A DNA stretch of 64,000 nt. It comes from Anthoceros angustus (taxonomy: Eukaryota; Streptophyta; Anthocerotopsida; Anthocerotales; Anthocerotaceae). Made by a program: the position numbers and the translations under genes. Within the stretch, counting starts at the first letter, position 1, and each line of letters opens with the position of its first letter. The notes under the pieces were generated by a model that saw only the letters and a list, made by a program, of their open reading frames with translations, was not told the DNA's origin and searched no databases. This document shows, piece after piece, positions 46,707 through 59,920 of this stretch. The DNA is taken from assembly GCA_010909165.1 (NCBI GenBank), contig VJWM01000044.1, positions 310,001-374,000 on the forward strand, read 5' to 3'.

Positions 46707-48440
46707 TCAGGTGGCAGCTGCCAGGTGTGCCAAGAGGCCGACCATACCGGCGTTGATGATGGTGGGCTCCGCCTGCCCGTAGTTGCTACGGTCGTCGGCA
46801 TACGCATCGGCGTCGTCGGGTCCTCCCACAATGCCTCCCGTCAGCTGGTTGGGGTCGGAAGTTTTGGCCTCGTAGTAGGAAAAGCTGTCAGAGCAGTCGA
46901 TCTCGGCGGGTGAGTCTTCATGCTGGGCACTGAAGCAGCGCGATGGTGAACCCGCTGAGGAAGCTGGTCCCAAATCCCACCATGTACGACATGCGCTGAG
47001 GATTTTCTCCCAGGATGTAGTCCACCTGCAGCAGGCAGCAGGTAATTGTTCAGCGACAGAAGTTAAGATCCTTCAGTGAAGTAGGGCGGAACATCATCTG
47101 CAGACAACACGGGAAGTAGTACCTGGGTTTTGGCATGAGAATAGAGCTGGGCAGGAGTGATGGCCGTGGTGCCACAAGTGACAGTCTGTTGAGCTGCCTC
47201 CAGGTACTTGGCGTAGACAAGGAGAAGGAAGGAAGATGCAGTCACGTACTGCAGATTGCTACCTGCCAGGAAATAGAAGAGCCCGCCTGCAGCAGCGGCC
47301 ATATCATTCACAGATCATGGTTGATGCAATTGATTTGGCAGAGAATCCATCCATTCGATTATTCGTCAACACAGCAAGGAGATGTTCAACTGCATTTGCT
47401 TACCAGGAGTGTACTTGGCTGCAGACACGCCTGGCATGATACCGCACACGAATGCATCCGCTTGCTGCTTGTAGCCCTGAAGGCCGTCAGCCTTGCCAGC
47501 AAAGAAGAACTGGGCTGCCAGGACCTGAGCGCCCGCGTATTTGTTGTCCCAGCTGAGTGTGGGTGCGGAGGTGGTGGAGCCACCCAGCTCCTCGCCGTTG
47601 TCCACCAGGTATTGCAGGTACTTGTCGTCCCTGGATGCCTTGAAGAGCCAGGCTGCTCCCACAGCAGCTCATCCTTGAAGCCAGAGTAGGAGCAGTAGAA
47701 GGGCACACTTGCGGCTTCAGGGGTCCGTCGCTGTAGGCCGCTCTGTACTGGTCCGCAAACGAGAAGAGCTCAGCCGCGCCGGCCAGAAGCGTAGCTGAGT
47801 ACTGGGCGTCAGTGGCCTGGAACACAATGGACGCAGCGGCCAGCGCGGCAGCCGTTTCCGCAGCAGCGTCGGACCCTGGATTGCTGGCATCAATCTTGTA
47901 CGCAGTGCGATCTGTGTGCATGTCCTCAGGCCTTTGCCAGCACGCGTGATCCTTGGTCGGGTCTGCCACCTGAACGTACAGCTCGTTTGGTGCGGTGTGA
48001 GCTTTGAGCAGGTAGTCAGTCCCCAACGGATGGCATCCTGGCGTTGGTCATCTCTCCCGCTGCGCCCAGCTCTTTCCCCTTTCGATCACCGTCCACGACA
48101 GCAGCGTGATGGTGAAGGCCATGGGCAGGCCGAACTTGACATTGTCGCCAGCGTCGTAGTATCCTCCCACCAAATCCACGTTGGAGGAGGGCCGTCGGTC
48201 AATGCAGAATCCCCTCCACGTCAATCTCTGGGATGTGGGCAGCGGCCCAGATCGCTGTCCCTCATAGAACAAGATGGCCTTGGACAGGGCCTCCGTGTAC
48301 TCAGCCGCACCGAATCCTCCTGCACCAGCGGCAGCAGCATTGCAACCTGCAGGCGCCCAGGCAAGCGAGGCGACACACACCCACACTCCCAATGCTGCAG
48401 CAGCAGCTGCCATTGTTCCACAGCTGGAACCTGGGGCCAT
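46707..48440 (-). CDS. GH9 endo-beta-1,4-glucanase, three exons (unit 2; frameshifts)
   Basis: Exons on the minus strand: 48,440-47,404, 47,286-47,123 and 47,025-46,707. The signal peptide is intact ([20 protein letters not shown]). Exon 1 carries [20 protein letters not shown] with both catalytic-site aspartates. Mid-exon landmarks are [32 protein letters not shown] and [16 protein letters not shown]. Exon 2 carries [19 protein letters not shown]. Exon 3 ends [18 protein letters not shown], where the acid glutamate is kept but the family's EPTTYINA has lost one residue by a three-base deletion. One-base losses occur at G-runs (RWG|TDYLL, LLWG|AAW), shared by all copies. These may be homopolymer errors in an otherwise working gene. 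Secreted, cell-wall remodelling role inferred from the family. Confidence 0.85.
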
Positions 48441-49093
48441 GCTTCAGCGAGCGCTGCAAAGCTGCTGCAGATGGAAACCAGGTCTGAGCTGTTGAGGAAG
48501 AAGATGGCGGAGAGATGAGCAGAATGCAATGCAAGAAACGTGGTGGAGGATGCCATTTATTGCAGCTGCAGGGGGAATGCGCCTGCTGCGTGTTGATGGA
48601 AGCCGCAAATGCGCCTGGCGTTCGCCTCGGTGCTCAGGACTGGGATCTGAGCCACAGTTCATGGCGCCTTCTCCCGACCGTGAAAGCCGCTGGTGTGTCC
48701 CTTCACCGTAACTCCGGTACCCGCTGTTGCGGCAGTTGCGGGGACCAAACTGGTTTCCACAACCTGTATGCTGAAGGCCGCTGATGTTAGATTCAGGGCA
48801 GCCCGTTTTCACTGGCATCGGACCGGCGACATCGCAGTCAAGTGCGACAGAAGTCTATCAAGAATTATTGGTCGTTTGCCACTTGCGAAGACCTCAATTC
48901 TAGGACATATTACTTTTATACGTAGTTTGAAGTACACATAAATATATGGGAGAAATTATATGCAAGGATGAAGGCTAAAGTTTATGCCTGGACTTTTGAT
49001 GATAAAAGGGGTGGAAGTGGTGTCCCCCATTGGAGATCTATTTTTTGCTAATGAAGCATGTACAACAAGATAAAGTTCAGCCAAACAGTGCAA
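48441..49093. other. GH9 upstream region and unit boundary (unit 2)
   Basis: Matches 34,096-34,751. No separate gene seen. Confidence 0.4.
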
Positions 49094-49559
49094 ATGTGGC
49101 AAAGGGGAGACTCCCATTGGATTTCCCAGGTGTTGGGGGCTTGTAGGTTATTGGTTAAAAAGAAGCCCACGCCCGGGGTGCGCCCTGCAGTTGTTGGGGA
49201 GGCATTTTTTCAGCTCATAAGCCGTAGTATCGCCCTCCAGTTTCGGGAGCAGTTCCAAGCTCATCTTAGCCCCCATCAGTATGGGATAGCTAATCCAAGG
49301 GCTTTGAGTCAGTGGCTTTCGACATCGTAATGACTCTTAAGTCACATCCGGACTGGGTTGTCCTACGGGTCAATGTGGAAATGCTTTCAACACTATCTCC
49401 ACGACGCCCATTTTCAACGAGCTGAAGGATGCGGGCGGGTAGCTGGCAAGTTAATTCCTTTTGTTCGTTCTTTTAGTTCCCGTATAACTGTACTATTAGC
49501 ATGGTCGCCGATTGGGTGGGGTCTCCATGCTTGACTTGACGGGGACTAGCCAAGGGATC
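49094..49559 (+). pseudogene. LINE reverse transcriptase, 5' piece (unit 3)
   Basis: The plus-strand frame from 49,058 to 49,330 is open and reads HWISQVLGACRLL, TPGVRPAVVGEAFFQLISRS, LQFREQFQAHLSPHQYGIAN, the best copy of the RT N-terminal motifs. It ends near GACTAGCCAAGGGATC at the solo LTR. Confidence 0.75.
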
Positions 49560-50139
49560 TATTGTGACACTAATCTGGCTTGGGTTTAGTGTTCGATTAG
49601 TGCTAAGTAATCTACTTACTTATCTTTTAGTAAGTAATAAGTATTAATTAATATAAAGTGCTTATATTAATTAAGCATTAATTAGTGTTAATTAAACATG
49701 GTTAGCAATAGCTAAGTGGATAAGTACACGTAATATGCTTTAGAATATTCTTTTCATATTATAGTGTATTCTTAGGATATTATCTTCCTTGCATATTATA
49801 GTGTATTCTTAGGATATTTTTGGCAGATGCTGATGCCAATAGAATATCTTATGAATATGCCAATGCCAAGGGCTAATATATATAGAGCCTTTCACGTAAG
49901 CTCATGTAAGCTTGTCCTCTAGATATCAATGCAAGAGTGTTGTGAGGAGGCCAAAACTATACTCACGAGGCGATGTGTGAGAAATTTGCGTGTTGTTCTG
50001 TGGGAGAATGTGTTTGTGCCACGGCCTGCTACTCTATCCTATTGTTATTGGTTTGCACCTATATTTGCATATTAGATTTTTTTGCTTGGTTGTCATTGAG
50101 GAAGTGCTCATATGAATGCAAGTGCTTATCTCATCGGCG
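49560..50139 (+). mobile_element. Solo LTR inserted in the LINE RT (unit 3)
   Basis: Same insert as in units 1 and 2, with damaged ends (CAG- and CTG-containing bases missing at both edges). TATA context near 49,880. Confidence 0.5.
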
Positions 50140-50980
50140 GATCCCGTAGAGTGCCTCTTTACCATGGCGGACTTCATGGCTCTGTCACGATCTCCGGTCA
50201 GAATGTCTCTTTCCATCAATTGCGGATGACACTCATATCGTAGGGCCGGGATAAGGTCAAGAACTTTTCAAAATCTTCTCCTTAGAGTTCTTCTCTTTGG
50301 TTTGAAAATCAAGATTTGATGCAAGATCTAGTCCGCCAAGAGTTACGCTCTTTCTTCAATATCCCGAGGAGCATATTGCTTTTCCAGGGACTCAGTTTAG
50401 AGAGGTGAGGCCTCGGATTTTATTCAAGATTACATGGACACTGTTATGAAGAAGAATTTGGCTCACAACGACAACCTCTCTCTATAAGAGGACCCACAGG
50501 TGGTGTTTGGTATCTTCTTTTCTAACCCATGGTGCACAGTACCTTCTCGGTGCCTCTCTCTTTGGCTTTCATATCTAAGTGAAGGATTTCAACAAGTAGA
50601 TCATACAAGTGTTGGAGGACATCGTGGCCCGAGATACCTTTCGATGTGGCGTGGGGGATCTTGCACGGTGGCAAGCGTCCCTGCTTGTTGCTTTTGGTGG
50701 CACAAGTCTCACAGCCCACAGGCCTCGGTGACCTTTCTATCTGCAAGCTCTCTCTCTGCCCGTATCTTGGCTTCTCGCTTCCATATAAGGGATTTTTGCA
50801 TCGTGAAGGGTTTCGTCTCAAGCGTTGAGGAAAAGGCCCTTCCCCCTCTAGGTGTTCTTAAGATTGGCTAGGGGCATCTTATCCACAAAGGCCAAGGATG
50901 CCTCTCGCCCTCGTTCCTCGGGACGGTCTAAGGGGCTTCAAGCCTATCTCTAGGAGAAGCAGTATGGCTAGGCGCATCAA
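50140..50980 (+). pseudogene. LINE reverse transcriptase, 3' piece (unit 3)
   Basis: Same as 35,820-36,690 but with many small deletions, so the ADD-box region is out of frame. The end (50,700-50,870) still reads RILASRFHIRDFCIVKG. Confidence 0.6.
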
Positions 50981-51187
50981 GGGAAGGGAGGCAGTTCACA
51001 GTTTCGACCCAACTTTGTATCCAGCCTTTGGTGCCGACTTCTTTTTCTCTTGTGATGAGGTTTTGCACAGGCCTTATCCAATCTCGCTTGTTCTCTTACA
51101 TCCTGTGACTATGGGCCCACCTCCTCCCCTCTCCCCCCCCTCCAGGCAACTGGGACCCACTTAGCGGGTAGCACATCGCATTCCATG

Positions 51188-51620
51188 ATGCCGTCCAAGA
51201 TGTCATGTTCTCAATGTCCAAAGAGTGCGGAATCTTTCCTTTCAGGCCCATATACATTGCATGGCATGTCTCTCAAGGTTGATTTATTTTGATCGGAGGG
51301 ACCAAGTCTATATTGTAGATGTGGTTGTAGCAGATCCTATTCGGGACACCGTCAGCATGTCATCATCAACCTCCGGGAGGCGGAGGGATCTTGCGATCGA
51401 GGCTCACAAGTACACCTCCATGCGGGAAAGCCATGTATTCATTCCTCTTGCTATCGAGACTCACGAGACCATGGACAAGGATTTTTGAAGTTTATCAAGG
51501 GTTGCACTAAAACCTACCACATCAGTAAGAATGGTGTAGGTCTCCCCCTTTCCTATGTGGCGGCTTTCTTTCAGCAACATCTTTTCATCTCCCCTGACAC
51601 GGTGGCAAGCGCAAAATTTT
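51188..51620 (+). pseudogene. Restriction-like-endonuclease-like LINE C-terminus (unit 3)
   Basis: Frames 51,225-51,488 keep QVYIVDVVVADPIRDTV and HVFIPLAIETHETMDKDF. Shorter than the unit 2 copy through indels. Confidence 0.45.
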
Positions 51621-52429
51621 AGGACAACCATAAATGTGGGAGACACAACATCTTGACTCCGTGGTAAGTAGGTCCTTTCTTATTCCAGACTACCATATCT
51701 TGGGGGCAATAGGTAGTTTCACGGTAAAACAATCGCGGGGACTAGTCCCACTTGGCCAAGAACCCTCTAGTGGGTTCTTCCTCACTCTCTCGGTGCAAAT
51801 GGGACAATTCCCATCTAAGCGCATTTAAAAAGTCTTTGTGCTCTACTTATATACATATGTTTGTATACAACACCGAGATCGCGGATATTAGATTCAGGGT
51901 TCACAGGCATCGGAGCAGAGACTTCGCAGTCAAAGTTCTCTACTCAATAATAGATTTTCTCCGTCTTTTTTTATCTTGTCATTTGCCTCTAAAATTTATT
52001 AAGTGCAGTAATTACGCAGGAAAGCGGATAAGAGGGTTCATATCCCTTCCCATTTTTCTAGGCGAAGGTGGAAAAGGTTCAAGCTTCCTTTATTTGAGCT
52101 CATATTATGCATAAGCGATCAACTCCTTTACCTATCCTCCTTTACGAATTTAGTCTTTCCTTAAACTTGAATGCCTTTTTAGCATGTCCTCTTTCTTCTA
52201 CCGCCTTGACTCCTTGACATTGCCAACCCCAATCTTTCCTTACCACCTCCTTGCCTATAGGTCTTTTGTTCACCTTGGCTAAATATTGATTCGAGCTTTC
52301 TTTTGTTGGCTCTCTCAAGGCGATTGGCTTAAAAGGCTGAGTTTGAACCTCTTAGACTCCTAGATTGGCCTAGTAGCCCTACTCCCAACTTCCCTCTCTC
52401 ACATCCCCAACCACCACATCAGAAGGAAC

Positions 52430-52900
52430 TTCAAATTGAGATACCTTCGTCTCACTTGGTCTCCTCTCTCTTGCCCTCTTCTCACGCCCGGACACCGTTT
52501 CTACAAGGAGGAGTTTCGTGTCAATCTCCCCTCTAGCTTCCAGGTGCCTGTCACACTATCTTAGTTCTCCCTCTCCTTTAAACTCTGTACACTCATTGGT
52601 CAATTCCGAGTTAGCTCCCATCACCTTTAGATCGAAGACCCGCTAGCTCAAGCCCGCCTCTTCAAGAACAACGGATTTGCAAGCTCTGTTCCTTGGACCC
52701 TGAATGTGAATCGCATTTTTTCTTCTATTGTCTCGCCTATGCTGATATTCGGGCTCCTTTCAAGTGTGCTGGTTTTCCTTGTGCAAATTCTTCTCTTTTC
52801 ACATTCCTTAGCTCTCGGACTCTGTCTCTATGAGCTTTTTGACCGTCGGCGGGCTTTGTTTGACTCTTATAGGTTTCACCTCCTTTTTCCCTCTTTTTCC
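52430..52900 (+). pseudogene. LINE C-terminal zinc-binding tail (unit 3)
   Basis: Same zinc pattern as units 1 and 2 (CKLCSLDPECESHFFFYC) near 52,680-52,740, with extra small deletions. Confidence 0.6.
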
Positions 52901-53035
52901 TCCTTTTTCTCATCTCAAATATTTACTATCTTTTTGGTTCAGATGTACATATGTGTACTCGCTTTTTCCCCTCTTTTGCCCTATACTATCTTTGTCCCAT
53001 GATGGTCCTTCCATCCTTAGCGGATATAAATAAAG

Positions 53036-53080
53036 TTGTTGTTGGCAAAGCGGAAGCGTGGTGGGCCCATAACTCATAGG
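53036..53080 (+). tRNA. tRNA-iMet-like 5' half (unit 3, copy A)
   Basis: Identical in form to unit 2 copy A. Confidence 0.65.
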
Positions 53081-54716
53081 TTAACAACGTCTGTGTAGAA
53101 AGGGGTTTCTCCTGTCAAAAGGGGTTTTGGAAAAAATCTCAACCCTATTTCGCCGGAAACTGAAGTTGGTTTGGTTTTTGTTGGTTTTTGTAGGTGTTCA
53201 TCCATCGGTTTCGGGCATTCTCGGTTCCGGCACCACTTCCAGTCGAGTTATTTACACCGTGCTGGTACCTTGTACTCAAGTTCATGACGATTTAGTCGGT
53301 GTGATGAAGGGCCAGCGACCTCATTGTTCCATAATTTCGTTATGTTCGTAGTTTCTGCATTTTGTGTGGTTTTGTATGTTTTTATATACCAGGGGGGCCT
53401 AGGCGCGCATAAGTGCGCGTCTAAATAACGCTATGCGCAAACTTTTGTACGCATTGTGCAAAAAGAATGCAAAAAATGATCTTCTAATGGGGAAACATGT
53501 CCTTTTGGAGGTCTGAGGATGTGTCGGAATTCTCGATACAATAACAAGTAGCAGACATCGGCGGAGGTTCACCTAGACCGCTCTCATATATCTATCTTAT
53601 GCCCTAATGCGACGAAGAACATCCTATCCCTTTTTTATCCTTTACGGTATTTCCGTCTCTTTCGGCGGTGACCTAGTACCGGGTTATCATCAAACATATT
53701 AGGGGGGCCCAGCTGGGTGAACAAGTGCATGCACCAAGGGGCAAGGGGGCCAGAGTGCGCGCACTTGTGCGCGCATGAGGGGCAAGGGGCCAGTGCATGC
53801 ACCGAGGGGCAAGGGGCAAGGGGCCAGTCTGCGCGCAAAGCCAAGGTCAAGAAGGGCCTAGGAGCATGAACCCATATGGTTCATGCCTCCTAATGCATTC
53901 CCACACGGTTTATCCAAAGAAAAAAAGAGCAAAAGTTCTTAAAAACCCCAAAAAGATCCTAAAAATGTCCAATTTTTTGAGGCAAGTGCGCGCACGCGCA
54001 CTTGCCCTATAATTTTGTTAGTTTTTTGAATTTTTGGGTATTTTTTTTATATTTTTATTGTTTTTAAAGGTTCCTTTCGATGTTTTCAACCTTTTTTGTG
54101 CACCTCTCTAATGTAGATATGTTTTTATCTTTACTTAGCCTTCATCCTTTTTCTAGTGGTTAAAACTTTGAACTAGTAGTGAGAACCTTTTGCATCTTTT
54201 GAATCTTGAGACGTTTGGCATGGGCCTAGCTCCAAGTGCAGACCATGCCACTCTCGTTCTCGTACTGCACATGGATCAAGAGCATCAGGTCAATGAAGAT
54301 ATTATTGTCCCAAAGTCTAAGAAACAAAGTCCAGTAAAATTCTCAGAGCGAGAGTATAGTCTTAGGATTGATTGGTATGAATGAAAGGTTGGTGCGCAAA
54401 TGCGCGAGTCTAACAAGCCTAAAAACTCTAAGCGTTTGTATCGTCCAACACGCAATGATTGCCGGTGTTGGAGACTGTTTAGATGTAAGTGCACGCATAA
54501 GTTTGCGCACGAATTCTATGTCCAGCTTGAAAGAAAAAAGCCGAACGAGAATGAGACTTTAGGTTTTTGCCACGTACTTGCAATCTACAATCTCAAATAA
54601 CGTGTATCAAAACAATTATTCAAAAGGTTGCGGGTGACATGTTTGCAGAGAAATACCAAAAAGGCTGATTATAATGCGGATTTCAAGGGGTTTAAGGAGA
54701 AACCCCTTTCTACACA

Positions 54717-54842
54717 GATGCTGCTGGTTGGCAAAGCGGAAGCGTGGTAGGCATATAACCCATAGGATGCTGTTGGTTGGCAAAGCGGAAGCGTGGTAGG
54801 CATATAACCCATAAGTCCGTGGATCGAAACGAGGCTTTGATA
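54717..54842 (+). tRNA. Tandem tRNA-iMet-like pair (unit 3, copies B and C)
   Basis: A 5' half followed by a full-length copy with A and B boxes, as in units 1 and 2. Confidence 0.65.
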
Positions 54843-56261
54843 TTTTGATATAGTAGTTAAATTTTTTAATAAGCTTTAAGTCTATATGAAAAAGACTACA
54901 TGCAAGAATGATAGTTAAAGATTACATGCAGTAAAGTAGTTAACTTTTTAAGTAGCTTTAAGTATACATGAAAAATACTACATGCGAGAATGATGGTTAA
55001 AGATTACATGCCGCCGTGCTTCTATGGCTGGACTTTTCGACCATCCAATCATTTCTTCTCATGAAAAACATGCAAGATGATACTTGAGTCTATGGCTGAT
55101 TTCTTCTCATGAAAAATATACAAGACCACCAGTTTAGCCAAATAGTAAGCTCAAAACTAGACACCTGCAAAGTTTGCTATCCGGGCACATTGCAAGTTTG
55201 CTATCAATTTCTATCTTGCTATCTAGGCATAGTGCAAAGTTTGCTATCAACAAGGTAGAAATAGTTAGAGACCGTGACTCCAATTCCAACTCAGAATATG
55301 ATATGGTGTAGCTTTAAGTATACATGAAAAATACTACATGCGAGAATGATGGTTAAAGATTACATGGTGCTTCTATGGCTGGACTTTTCGACCATCCAAT
55401 CATTTCTTCTCATGAAAAACATGCAAGATGATACTTGAGTCTATGGCTCGACAATGGAAGCGAGCTGATTTCTTCTCATGAAAAATATACAAGACCACGG
55501 TTTAGTCAAATAGTAAGCTCGCAAAACTAGACACCGCAAAGTTTGCTATCGGGCACATTGCAAGTTTGCTATCCAGGCACATTGCAAAGTTTGCTATCAA
55601 TTTCTATCTTGCTATCTAGGCATAGTACAAAGTTTGCTATCAACAAGGTAGAAATAGTTAGAGACCGTGACTCCAATTCCAACTCAGAATATGATATGGT
55701 TCAAATTTCAGATGCCCATAATGGAAGGGAACAATTACATGCAAGGATGATAGGTGGAGTTTATGGCTGGGCTTTCCATAATAAAAAGGGTGAGAGTCAT
55801 AGGGTCACTTGTACTGGAAACTGGTTCGGGCCGGATTCGTGAACAACGGAACGCGAGAACCCTACACTCTAACGCGTGTGCCGTGAGACAGCATCCTGCG
55901 TGGGGATCCATTTTCAGCTAATGAAGCATGTACAAGAAGATACAGTCAAGCCAAAAAGAGTACATGCCGCAAAGTCATTTTGCCGTGAAACTTTCCTACG
56001 GAGGAAAAAAAAACACAATTTACAGACAAGTAGAAGAAGAAGAATTTTATTTAAGTCCACTAAGGACGGATTTTCGTTATGGGACTTGGTACTTAACAAC
56101 TTGTACCATGGTGTGCCTAAGCTACTTGCAATCTACAATCTCAAATAACGTGTATCAAAACAATTATTCAAAAGGTTGCGGGTGACATGTTTGCGAGAAA
56201 TACCAAAAGGTGATTATAATCACGGATTTCAAGGGGTTTGGAGAAACCCTTTCTACACGAT

Positions 56262-56370
56262 CTTTGGTTGGCAAAGTGGTAGGCATATAACCCATAGGAT
56301 GTTGGTTGTGCAAAGCGGGCGTGGTAGGCATATAACCCATAAGTCCGTGGATCGAAGCGAGGCTTTGATA
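56262..56370 (+). tRNA. Second tandem tRNA-iMet-like pair (unit 3 duplication)
   Basis: A further pair created by the 1.54-kb duplication. The first has lost GCGGAAGC and the second reads GGATCGAAGCG in its B box, so both are weaker copies. Confidence 0.55.
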
Positions 56371-57599
56371 TTTTGATATAGTAGTTAAATTTTTAATAAG
56401 CTTTAAGTCTATATGAAAAGACTACATGCAAGAATGATAGTTAAAGATTACATGCAGCGAAAGTAGTTAACTTTTTAAGTAGCTTTAAGTATACATGAAA
56501 AATACTACATGCGAGAATGATGGTTAAAGATTACATGCGTGCTTCTATGGACTTTTCGACCATCAATCATTTCTTCTCATGAAAAACATGCAAGATGATA
56601 CTTGAGTCTATGGCTGATTTCTTCTCATGAAAAATATACAAGACCACCAGTTTAGCCAAATAGTAAGCTCGCAAAACTAGACACCTGCAAAGTTTGCTAT
56701 CCGGGCACATTGCAAAGTTTGCTATCAATTTCTATCTTGCTATCTAGGCATAGTGCAAAGTTTGCTATCAACAAGGTAGAAATAGTTAGAGACGTGACTC
56801 CAATTCCAACTCGAGAATATGATATGGTGTAGCTTTAAGTATACATGAAAAATACTACATGCGAGAATGATGGTTAAAGATTACATGCGCCGTGCTTCTA
56901 TGGCTGGACTTTTCGACCATCCAATCATTTCTTCTCATGAAAAACATGCAAGATGATACTTGAGTCTATGGCTCGACAATGGAAGCGATTTCTTCTCATG
57001 AAAAATATACAAGACCACGGTTTAGTCAAATAGTAAGCTCGCAAAACTAGACACACCGCAAAGTTTGCTATCGGGCACATTGCAAGTTTGCTATCGCACA
57101 TTGCAAAGTTTGCTATCAATTTCTATCTTGCTATCTAGGCATAGTACAAAGTTTGCTATCAACAAGGTAGAAATAGTTAGAGACCGTGACTCAATTCCAA
57201 CTCGAATATGATATGGTTCAAATTTGGATGCCCATAATGGAAGGGAACAATTACATGCAAGGATGATAGGTGGAGTTTATGGCTGGGCTTTCCATAATAA
57301 AAAGGGTGAGAGTCATAGGGTCACTTGTCGGAAGCTGGTTGGGCGGATTCGTGAACAACGGAACGCGAGAACCCTACACTCTAGCGTGCAGTGGGCAGCA
57401 TCCTGCGTGGGGATCCATTTTCAGCTAATGAAGCATGTACAAGAAGATCTGATCAAGCCAAAAGTACATACGCAAAGTCATTTTTGGTGAAACTTTCCTA
57501 CGGAGGAAAAAAAAACACAATTTACAGACAAGTAGAAGAAGAAGAATTTTATTTAAGTCCACTAAGGACGGATTTTCGTTATGGGACTTGGTACTTAAC

Positions 57600-59920
57600 A
57601 ACTTGTACCATGGTGTGCCTAAGCTACTTGCACCAAGGGCATCCACTCCCTTTAGGCACCCCATCTAAATACCGATCTAAGCTAGGATGCTTAATCACGG
57701 CGTTCTTATAAATGTGTGTGCATTTGGCGTTCTTATAAATACTCCAGCCAAGTTCCTCTTGGTAAAAGGCAAGATACTGTTGCTCCACAACAATATGGGA
57801 CCCCTTAGAGACACCGACTCCAAATCCAGCTGAGAATATCAAAAGTGGAGTCCAGAAGACCATCGGCTGAGCCACCTATCTGCTCCTTAAGCTTGCTAGC
57901 CTGCAAGTCCTGCAAGAAATTGTACAGGTTAATAAAGTTTCAGCCTAGGTACAAGTCCCCGTTGTGGGGAGAACCTGGCTGAATTTCAAGCGGAATTACC
58001 TTTAAGGTACTTTTCCAAGATGCAAGTCTTAGGTCGACTTCGAAGGATGCCGAGCCCTCTGAGCTAGCAGCTTGGACAAACCTCCAAAACTATGCCTCGC
58101 TCAAAAATCTGGTTTTTCTGAGTGTTCTCACGCGTCTCTCAACCAAAGCTGAGTCCCTGACTCTGCACCTGAAAGAGGGCTAGCCCACCGGATGCCCAGT
58201 TCTGTACTAGGGTCTACGATAGCCCTTTGACAGTGTCTTCAGCTGTCCTTCGTTCATCTTCCTGTCAAACGAGGGCTTCAGACTGATGGAAAATGGTGGC
58301 CCAGTGCACTCACTACTTCCTATTGGACCCCTCTTTGCGTACACATATCAAACGAGTCTGTGTATTTCTGGAGGGAGGATGCACTTACCGAGATCGAGTC
58401 GTCTCCCTCCACCACCTCGGTGGAAAGCATAAGTCTCAGGTCCCATTCCGTGGCCCGAGATAGACCAGTAACCAGGTACCTGACCGGACGTCTCCTAAAC
58501 TGCCAGAGTGCCAAGAGCATCAGCAAAGAGCTCTGCAATCCTACTAGGCGGACGAGACCATATGTTTTGAACACTGTAGATCATGAGAGTGTGCATTGTG
58601 TCAAGTGTAGACCTTGTCGATGGTCAAGGACTCGCCATGGGCCTTGCACTGGACCAAGAGGATGTTTCCAATTCCTTTTCGTAATCTGCAGGCCGACAAT
58701 GTTGTGTCAGGGGTGACCATCGAGTTCAAGGTACCAGCTTCAGACACATTGTTACAGTATAATGTATACACCGGAGGAAGAAAGATACGAGTCACCTCTA
58801 TGATGATAACTTCCTTCTCAACCGTGGGCTGCTTGTCCTCCTGAGATCGACAGGCAACCTCTTTCAGCCTGTCGAAATAATGTCGAGGAGTTTTGTGTCC
58901 AAAACTTTGAAGGGTCGTGCAGGCCAACGTTTTGGGCGACCCTCTCAAACTCCTCTTCAAGTTCAGTAAACGAGAAGGAAGGCAGACTTTCCAGTGTTTT
59001 GGTCCCCTGCACAGGCGCGAGGGAGCACTGAGCTTCAAATTGCAGGGACAATGCAAAGTTTCAAAACTTTTGTGCATAACTCAAAAATGGGGCGTGAGCA
59101 GTGACGTCGATACTCCACGCGAGGGTAAAAGGTCAATCGCCCAAAGCGCAGCCACAACAAAGGTCTCAGATGTCGGCCCGTCCGAGAGTCACTCGTGTCC
59201 GCACACGAGCTGGCAAACTCTTCGAGAGCTGCCTTCAAGTCCTGCTCCAGCTTGGACCGCAGTCGAAGGCCTTGAAGCGAGTGCAGCCCTGATCCCGCAA
59301 CCCCCTGAGCCAAAGCTGGCGACGAGGCTGAAACCCAGGTTTAATTACAAGCCAGAAATCAATACGTGGATTGCAGATGCCATGATCAACCACAAGCTTT
59401 GCAAGCGTGGAACATGAACTGACAGATACCTCCATGAAATTCCTTCTGCTGAGCCAGAGCCGGAGCCGTAACCACGCTGAGCCGGCAGCAGCTGTCGTCA
59501 TCGACGCGGAATCGAAGGGACTGGTCCATCGGGGACAACATGTAAAGCTTGTTTATTGCGTTTGCAGAGTAGTTCAGCATCATCCCAATCCAAGGACGGA
59601 GAGGAGGCGTCGTTCGTGGGACATCTGGAAAAGCTGGGCCGGTGGCAGATTGTGGCGCATCTTTTCGCAGATGTGGGGAATGTATTTCCCATGCTAAGAC
59701 TAGTCACTACAAAATCAAGGCTATGGACCTGGTCTTCGCCTGTCTCATGGAAACAAGTTGCCCGCTTCCAGGGTTCTCTCAATGCCAGGTGAACGCTGCC
59801 GGATTCCTGAGAGTAAGAGCCAGAACGCTACGCTCCCGGACTTGTGAGAGTAAGAACCGGAACCTTCCGGATTTGAGAGAGAAGCTGCGGATCGCCAGGC
59901 TTTACGGCTTCTATTGACGA
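57600..59920. other. Unrecognised conserved block (unit 3)
   Basis: Same block as 27,480-29,790 and 41,790-44,130. Open minus-strand stretches: 57,624-57,875, 58,320-58,574, 58,601-59,077, 59,035-59,313 and 59,386-59,583. Family not recognised. Confidence 0.35.

Larger units (their letters stand above)
34752..49093. repeat. Segmental tandem unit 2
   Basis: Second direct copy, about 14.3 kb. It is nearly identical to unit 3 over its distal half (compare 45,000-48,200 with 60,830-64,000) and differs by many short indels over the proximal half. Confidence 0.9.
54593..57620. repeat. 1.54-kb tandem duplication (unit 3)
   Basis: ATCTACAATCTCAAATAACG occurs at about 54,593 and 56,131. The junction at 56,122-56,130 joins GTGCCTAAGC to TACTTGCAATC. 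The parent sites share TACTTGCA, an eight-base microhomology. Each half already contains the 364-bp duplication, so this event is later. Neither unit 1 nor unit 2 has it. Confidence 0.9.
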
